A stretch of DNA of 37,695 bases from Gemmatimonadota bacterium (GTDB lineage: Bacteria; Latescibacterota; UBA2968; UBA8231): assembly GCA_018673255.1 (NCBI GenBank), contig JABHDC010000147.1:1-37695 (forward strand). Direction: 5' to 3'. Shown one piece after another: positions 33,419 through 37,695 of this stretch. Within the stretch, counting starts at the first letter, position 1. Each line of letters starts with the position of its first letter. The position numbers and the translations under genes were made by a program. The notes below the pieces were generated by a model that was not told the origin of the DNA, did no database searches, and saw only the letters and a program-made list of their open reading frames with translations.

Positions 33419-34389
33419 GTGACAGGTCTCTGAATCTCTGGGGTGCAGGTGACGTGATCCGGGCGAGGATGAGGACGTACTTCACACACATGTTGGCGGG
33501 CGATGTCGGCCAGGGCCAGCATCTGATCCGTATCCGGTGTGGTGAATGGATCGCTGGCCGTCAGGCCCAGGCTGGCGAGCTTGTCATCCCCGAGGGTGTG
33601 ATAGGGGAGCAATTCGTAGTAGAGCAGAGACTCGTACTGGCCGATGCGACGGGCGATCTGCTCGATCTGGTCCGGTGCGTCGTTCACGCCGCCGATGACC
33701 GGGGTCCTGATGATGAGGGGACATCCGGTGGTAGCCAGACGTGCAAGATTCTCGAGGGATCGTGTACCGTCGTTGCCGATATAGCGGTTAGACAGATCGG
33801 GGTCGACGATCTTCACGTCAAACATCACCAGATCCAGATGTGGCAGCAGTGGCTCGAGCAGGGCCCATGGGTAGTTGCCCGCCGTGTCGACGGCCACGTG
33901 CAGGCCGTGTTCCTGACAGGCGATGAGCAATTCTCGCAGGTAGTCGGACTGCAGCACAGGGTCGCCGCCGGAGAATGTGACGCCGCCCCCTGAATGCCGG
34001 TAGTAGACTTCGTCCTTGAGGACTTCGGTCACCACGTCGCCTACCGACATAGATCGGCCGGAGATCTCCAGGGCACCGGTGAAGCATTCCGCCGCACACT
34101 GCCCGCAACCGATGCAGACATCCCGGTTGAAGCTGCGTTCGCCGTCGTCCAGGTGCTGGCCATCGTGTTCGCAGATCGCCACGCAGCGTCCGCAGCCGAT
34201 GCAGCGATCCAGATGTGCGAGTATCTGCGGCTTGCGCCGGATCGATTCGGGGTTGTGGCACCAGTCACAGCGATTCGAGCACCCCTTGAGGAATACGGTA
34301 GTCCGCACCCCGGGGCCGTCGCTGTTGGAATTCCGCTGAATGTTGAAGATGATGCCGCGCAGGTCTTTACCTGCCGCCACCGTTGTCAT
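33415..34389 (-). CDS. Glycyl radical enzyme activating enzyme (radical SAM), system 2
   Basis: 324 residues from the ATG at 34389, which follows GGAGGGGAG; the longer upstream frame enters the divergent intergenic region. SDGPGVRTTVFLKGC leads into C37-x3-C41-x2-C44 (CSNRCDWC). Ferredoxin sites C63/C66/C69/C73 and C92/C95/C98/C102 follow, and SGGGVTFSGGDP replaces the usual GGE with GGD. It installs the glycyl radical on the adjacent enzyme using SAM and an electron donor. The stop overlaps the GRE start by 4 bases, so enzyme and activase are translated together, in the same activase-first order as system 1 but more tightly packed. Confidence 0.93.
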   Translation of the reverse strand: MTTVAAGKDLRGIIFNIQRNSNSDGPGVRTTVFLKGCSNRCDWCHNPESIRRKPQILAHLDRCIGCGRCVAICEHDGQHLDDGERSFNRDVCIGCGQCAAECFTGALEISGRSMSVGDVVTEVLKDEVYYRHSGGGVTFSGGDPVLQSDYLRELLIACQEHGLHVAVDTAGNYPWALLEPLLPHLDLVMFDVKIVDPDLSNRYIGNDGTRSLENLARLATTGCPLIIRTPVIGGVNDAPDQIEQIARRIGQYESLLYYELLPYHTLGDDKLASLGLTASDPFTTPDTDQMLALADIARQHVCEVRPHPRPDHVTCTPEIQRPVT

Positions 34390-34433
34390 TGCCCTCACTC
34401 CCCTCCAGATACCATATGCAAACCAGTGGTGGA

Positions 34434-34490
34434 AATGCCAGTTCCGAAGATACGCGTTTTGGCTGGGAGATCGATGGCAGCACTGGCATT
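34434..34490. promoter_or_regulatory. Inverted half-sites AATGCCAGT / ACTGGCATT
   Basis: Perfect 9-base inverted copies at 34434-34442 and 34482-34490, 39 bases apart, in the divergent region between the GRE 2 activase and the sialidase-like gene. The spacing exceeds one operator; two sites for a looping regulator or chance are both possible. Confidence 0.25.
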
Positions 34491-34563
34491 GCATTCGTCT
34501 TGTAGCTGGTTCCAGGCCCAACTACATTCGCCCAGAGGCAAAAATGAACCAGGACGCATCGCC

Positions 34564-35565
34564 ATGGGAACTCCCGTAGGACCATCGAGCAGTCGAAGGA
34601 TCGTCGCCGACGGCCGTCACAATGCTTTCGCTGCGTTTGTTCGGTGGCACGATCGATACTGGCTGGCCTTCCGCAAGGGCTCCGGCCACATTGCGCGCGA
34701 CGGCGATATGGTCGTGCAGCAATCCACGGATACCGAACGCTGGGAACCGAACCTCACGCTGGATGTTTCTGGAGACGATCGTGATGCCCAGCTGTTGCCG
34801 ACCGATGGGCGATTGTTTCTCTATATCAACAGTCTCAACGATGGCGTTTTCCAGGCGTCTGTGGCTACTACCGAAGATGGTATCCGGTGGAGCGAGCCCA
34901 AACCGGTCTACCGGATCGGGTACATCCTGTGGAAGCCCGTCATCCATGAGGGGCGTTATTATGCCGCCGCCCATCGTCCAGGACCGCCCGAGCACCGCGA
35001 GTCACACCTGGTGACATCAGAGGATGGGATCTCGTGGCAGAAGATCTCGACGATTCGTGCCGGCCAGGGAGAGAGCGAAACGACCCTGCTCTTTGGGTCG
35101 CACGGAGAGCTGACGGCCTTCCTGCGATCAGAGGTTACCCTCGGAGGGGCGATTCTTGAGTCCGAGCCACCCTACACCCGCTGGAAAGAGCGTCCCGCAG
35201 GTGTGCATCTGTCGGGGCATGCGGTGTACACATTTGAGGGCGTGACCTATCTCATGGGTCGACTTCTGGCCTATGAGCCGACGGCAGATCCGGCGACGCT
35301 GCGGTCCGATCTTGCAGGCAGGCCGCTCCATCAGGCGACGATCATCTACACCTACGACCAGGGCCAACTACACCCCTACTGCAAGTTGGGACCCCTCGCC
35401 GGGAATCATGACAGCTCCTATCCGGCTGCCGTACGAGATGACGATGAAATGCTGATTGTCCATCATCGCGCCGCCCATGAGTTCGCGGGAGATCACCGGG
35501 CCCGAGACGCGGCGGACCTCTTCCTCAGCCGTGTACCTCTGCGACTGGATTCACCTATCAGCTGA
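34564..35565 (+). CDS. Sialidase-like (BNR-repeat) beta-propeller protein
   Basis: 333 residues from the ATG at 34564; the frame is open for another 190 codons upstream, which lie antisense to the GRE activase and are shadow. Repeats such as RYWLAFRKGSGHI, QQSTDTERWEP, ATTEDGIRWSEP and VTSEDGISWQKI are Asp-box-like propeller blades (S-x-D-x-G-x-x-W). No signal peptide or lipobox is seen. The fold suits exo-glycosidases or glycan-binding proteins; the sialidase arginine triad is not assignable by eye, so hydrolysis is unproven. It is convergent with the NagA-like gene across a good hairpin, and divergent from GRE system 2. Confidence 0.72.
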   Translation: MGTPVGPSSSRRIVADGRHNAFAAFVRWHDRYWLAFRKGSGHIARDGDMVVQQSTDTERWEPNLTLDVSGDDRDAQLLPTDGRLFLYINSLNDGVFQASVATTEDGIRWSEPKPVYRIGYILWKPVIHEGRYYAAAHRPGPPEHRESHLVTSEDGISWQKISTIRAGQGESETTLLFGSHGELTAFLRSEVTLGGAILESEPPYTRWKERPAGVHLSGHAVYTFEGVTYLMGRLLAYEPTADPATLRSDLAGRPLHQATIIYTYDQGQLHPYCKLGPLAGNHDSSYPAAVRDDDEMLIVHHRAAHEFAGDHRARDAADLFLSRVPLRLDSPIS

Positions 35566-35568
35566 GCA

Positions 35569-35591
35569 GATCGTCCCTACAAGGGGCGATC
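35569..35591. terminator. Rho-independent-like terminator between convergent genes
   Basis: GATCGTCCC (35569-35577) pairs over all nine positions (one G-U) with GGGGCGATC (35583-35591) around the loop TACAA, four bases after the sialidase-like stop. The T-run afterwards is poor (GTTATGT). It may serve both convergent units. Confidence 0.6.
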
Positions 35592-35625
35592 GTTATGTCT
35601 GGCGAGCCGTACGGTCTGGTCCTCT

Positions 35626-36837
35626 TCAGATCGGCATCGAAGCGTCGAGAGGCGCATCTGGCAGCACCGCCCGCTCGCTGGTGCGCGCGTCGAACACCTT
35701 GGTCCCTGCCACCCAGGTCTCGACCACATCAAAGTTCGCCCCGTCTTCACCGTCCGGACACTTGTACACCGTGAGCGTCGCCTCCTTGCCCTCGGCAATG
35801 CCGAGGCGGTCGTCGAGTCCCATCAGGCGCGCCGGATTGGTGCTGGCCAGGCGCCAGCCGTCGGCGTGCGACAGTCCTGCCATGCGGATGGCGTTGGCCG
35901 TGCACTCGAGCAGATTGCTGGCGCTGCCGGCCAGGTTGGGGCTTCCGGGGATGACGATCCGCCCGGAGGGCAGCATCTCGATCTCGTGGTCGTAGACCTG
36001 GTAGCGGCCGGGGGACATGCCACCCAGGAGCACCGTGTCCGACACCAGGATAGACCTCTCGATCCCCTTGGCGTGGACCATCGAGTAGAGGCACTCCTGG
36101 GGCAGGTGGTGGCCGTCAGCGATGAAGGAGGCGAAACTCTGGCGGCTCGCGAGCTGGTACCACAGGTAGTTGTTGTGTCGCTGCAGCTGGTCGTGGGCGC
36201 CGTTGCCCAGGTGCGTGGAGAGCGTCGCCCCGGCGTCGACAGCGCGCAGCAGGGCCTCGCGGTCGAGATTGGTGTGTCCCATGCCGACCACGACGCCGGT
36301 CCCGACGCAGCGCTCGATGAAGTCGATGGCTCCGTCCACCTCGGGCGCCACCGTGACCAGGCGGATGCGGCCGCCACTGGCATCCTGCAGGCGACAGAAC
36401 TCATCCCAGTCCGGCGGCCGTACGCACTCCAGCCGATGAGCGCCGCGCGGCCCATCTACCGGTGAGATGTAGGGTCCCTCCAGGTGCAGGCCGGGGATCG
36501 AGGCGGCCAGCGCCCGATCTTCGTCGAGGGCGCGGCCGCAGCAAGCGAAGGCGGTCTCCAGCACTTCCGGCGTGGAGGTGGTGATGGTGGGCATCCACCA
36601 GCCGACGCCGAGCTCATGCATGAGGCGCGCGATCCAGACGAGGGCGTCTTGCGCCTGGGGACCGGCGAGGCGACAGGTGCGTCCCCCGTAGCCGTTCACC
36701 TGCACGTCGAACAGGGTCGGTCCCGCGTACAGGTCGGTGGTCTGTGTCGACGGGTCGACGGAGGTGATGGCCTGGCCGTCGATGGTGATGTCGTAGACGC
36801 CCTCCAGGAGCGGGACGTTGGCAGTGATCGTGGGCAC
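35626..36837 (-). CDS. N-acetylglucosamine-6-phosphate deacetylase-like amidohydrolase
   Basis: 403 residues from the GTG at 36837, nine bases after GGAG; the 45-codon upstream extension is basic, low in similarity and probably untranslated. FDVQVNGYGG, GLHLEGPYISP, GMGHTNLDREALLRAVDAGA with STHLGNG, FIADGHHLPQ, LVSDTVLLGG and SPNLAGSASNLLE follow the NagA motif order, with the E of HLEGP, the two His and the final Asp as metal/catalytic residues. It would deacetylate an N-acetyl-amino-sugar phosphate in the cytoplasm. THLGNGAHDQ differs from the usual THLFNAM, so another N-acyl amino sugar is possible. It lies 64 bases after the truncated amidohydrolase, likely one operon. Confidence 0.85.
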   Translation of the reverse strand: MPTITANVPLLEGVYDITIDGQAITSVDPSTQTTDLYAGPTLFDVQVNGYGGRTCRLAGPQAQDALVWIARLMHELGVGWWMPTITTSTPEVLETAFACCGRALDEDRALAASIPGLHLEGPYISPVDGPRGAHRLECVRPPDWDEFCRLQDASGGRIRLVTVAPEVDGAIDFIERCVGTGVVVGMGHTNLDREALLRAVDAGATLSTHLGNGAHDQLQRHNNYLWYQLASRQSFASFIADGHHLPQECLYSMVHAKGIERSILVSDTVLLGGMSPGRYQVYDHEIEMLPSGRIVIPGSPNLAGSASNLLECTANAIRMAGLSHADGWRLASTNPARLMGLDDRLGIAEGKEATLTVYKCPDGEDGANFDVVETWVAGTKVFDARTSERAVLPDAPLDASMPI

Positions 36838-36901
36838 GGACTTAAGCTCCTTGGGTATCGGGATCGTGGGATCGCTGGAAGGATGAGCCGGCCGGACTTG
36901 A

Positions 36902-37695
36902 TCAGGCCAGCGGTGCGAGGCCGAGCATCGTCTCGGCACGGCCTGCACAGATCTCCAACCGCGTGGGCTCATCTACTGGCAGCACGGCCGCCTTCACACG
37001 GGCTGCCGAGGGGTAGGAGAAGGGCGCGTGGGTGCCGAAGACCAGGTGAGAGGCGCCGCCAGCATCAATGAAGTCCGCCAGGTCGCGCATGCTGCTCACG
37101 TTGGAGTGGAGTTTGTAGTGCACCTCTGACAACGACAGGTCGAAATACCACGTCCGGTCGCGCAGATCCTCCCGCTTCCACACGGCGGACTTGAGCACAC
37201 CTCGCGCATTCGTGATCACGACGGTTGCCTCAGGCACAGCAGAGATCAGATCTGCTACCTGCCCCAGGTCGACCGTCTGCCCGGGATCCATCCAGTGTCG
37301 CTGGCGCGAGTCTTCCAGGCGATGGGGCAGGAACAGCGGGAGTGACCGTTCGGCACAGGCGGTGGCCACGGCAATCGCCTGTGCAGAGTTGGCGGCGTAG
37401 TCGTGATAGCAGGGGAAGAGCCGCACACCCTTCATGCCAAGGTCCTCGTGACAGCGGCGCAGGTCCTGTTCCCAGTGTGGGAAGAGCGGATTGATCGTCG
37501 CCATCGGCAGCAGGCGGTCGGCGAAGGGTTCCACCGAGATGGCCAGTTGCTCGTTCGCTGGCTGCACGTTGCGATGCAGGGCAGCTTCGATCTGAGACAC
37601 GGCGGCACGTTGGATGCCGGCCCGTTGGAGGCGCGCCATGAGACCGGCTGGATCGCTGTCACGCAGATGGCGGAAGGGCCAGGTGCCGAGCCAGG
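36902..37695 (-). CDS. Amidohydrolase-family TIM-barrel protein, 5' end outside the window
   Basis: The frame stays open to the right edge (…WLGTWPFRHLRDSDPAGLMARL…), so the gene begins beyond 37695; the in-frame ATG at 37639 is internal. GTWPFRHL is the N-terminal signature of amidohydrolase_2 (COG2159)-like proteins of this type. LGMKGVRLFPCYHDY, SLPLFLPHRLED, VVITNARGVL and HLVFGTHAPFSYPSAARVKA supply the later barrel strands. The usual final D-x-P/S of the family is HAPF here, and the first barrel strand's H-x-H is not visible in the present part, so metal binding cannot be judged. It precedes the NagA-like gene by 64 bases on the same strand. Confidence 0.78.
   Translation of the reverse strand, partial: WLGTWPFRHLRDSDPAGLMARLQRAGIQRAAVSQIEAALHRNVQPANEQLAISVEPFADRLLPMATINPLFPHWEQDLRRCHEDLGMKGVRLFPCYHDYAANSAQAIAVATACAERSLPLFLPHRLEDSRQRHWMDPGQTVDLGQVADLISAVPEATVVITNARGVLKSAVWKREDLRDRTWYFDLSLSEVHYKLHSNVSSMRDLADFIDAGGASHLVFGTHAPFSYPSAARVKAAVLPVDEPTRLEICAGRAETMLGLAPLA

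Noticed and set aside
32567..33433. 288-codon open frame on the plus strand
   Set aside because: Antisense to GRE 2; no start signal or conserved motif.
33994..34563. 190-codon N-terminal extension of the sialidase-like protein
   Set aside because: Antisense to the GRE 2 activase including its cluster cysteines; propeller similarity begins only after 34564.

Overview
The window is GC-rich DNA (roughly 60% G+C by eye) from a Gram-negative heterotroph. A TonB-dependent receptor with a carboxypeptidase-like N-terminal domain sits directly before a DUF4249-type lipoprotein, a pairing best known from Bacteroidota and relatives. A degraded FlgD/type-9-sorting-like tail also lies in the window. Three uroporphyrinogen-decarboxylase-fold (COG0407-type) genes, a DUF4838 gene, a sulfatase, propeller glycosidase-like genes and ceramidase-like hydrolases recall environmental members of the FCB superphylum (e.g. 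Latescibacterota) or Planctomycetes. The taxon is an inference; there is no rRNA or marker gene here.

Layout. 1-177 is the end of a possible oxidoreductase. 200-6253 is a tightly overlapping operon of metallo-beta-lactamase-fold hydrolase, sulfatase and a 1227-residue lyase-like/propeller fusion. 6311-7907 (minus) holds a small membrane protein and URO-D paralogue 1. 8034-10220 holds two overlapping membrane/coiled-coil proteins and a ceramidase-like hydrolase. 10221-10811 is a decayed stretch with a PIN-toxin remnant and a dispersed repeat. 10812-14199 is glycyl radical enzyme (GRE) system 1, activase then enzyme. 14200-14766 holds a GC-rich hairpin, the second copy of the repeat (inverted) and a broken FlgD-like tail. 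14767-16206 (minus) is a propeller glycosidase-like protein and 16387-17238 a membrane protein with HExxH. 17327-20758 is the TonB receptor plus DUF4249 lipoprotein. 20763-23753 (minus) is a class IV aminotransferase and a DUF4838 protein with a 25-codon leader ORF. 23910-26208 is URO-D paralogue 2 and a zinc alcohol dehydrogenase. 26300-27268 (minus) is an aldo/keto reductase. 27269-27636 carries a palindromic operator candidate and a 164-bp inverted-repeat element. 27637-29891 is URO-D paralogue 3 and a galactonate-dehydratase-like enolase-superfamily enzyme. 29892-34389 (minus) is GRE system 2: activase, enzyme and a second ceramidase-like hydrolase. 34564-35565 is a sialidase-like propeller. 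35626 to the right edge (minus) is a NagA-like deacetylase and a truncated amidohydrolase.

How the genes fit together (inference): most serve scavenging of complex, partly sulfated, amino-sugar-containing glycans. Sulfatase, lyase-like, DUF4838, propeller and NagA-like proteins would process oligosaccharides, the receptor/lipoprotein pair would import, and the dehydrogenase, aldo/keto reductase and enolase-superfamily dehydratase would handle released sugars or sugar acids. The two GRE-activase pairs imply anoxic metabolism. Each lies beside a ceramidase-fold hydrolase. Both GREs have residues around the catalytic cysteine that differ from the GCVE motif of the well-known dehydratases and lyases, so their substrates are not predictable here. 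This GRE plus ceramidase-like association is the best candidate for an undescribed system in the window.
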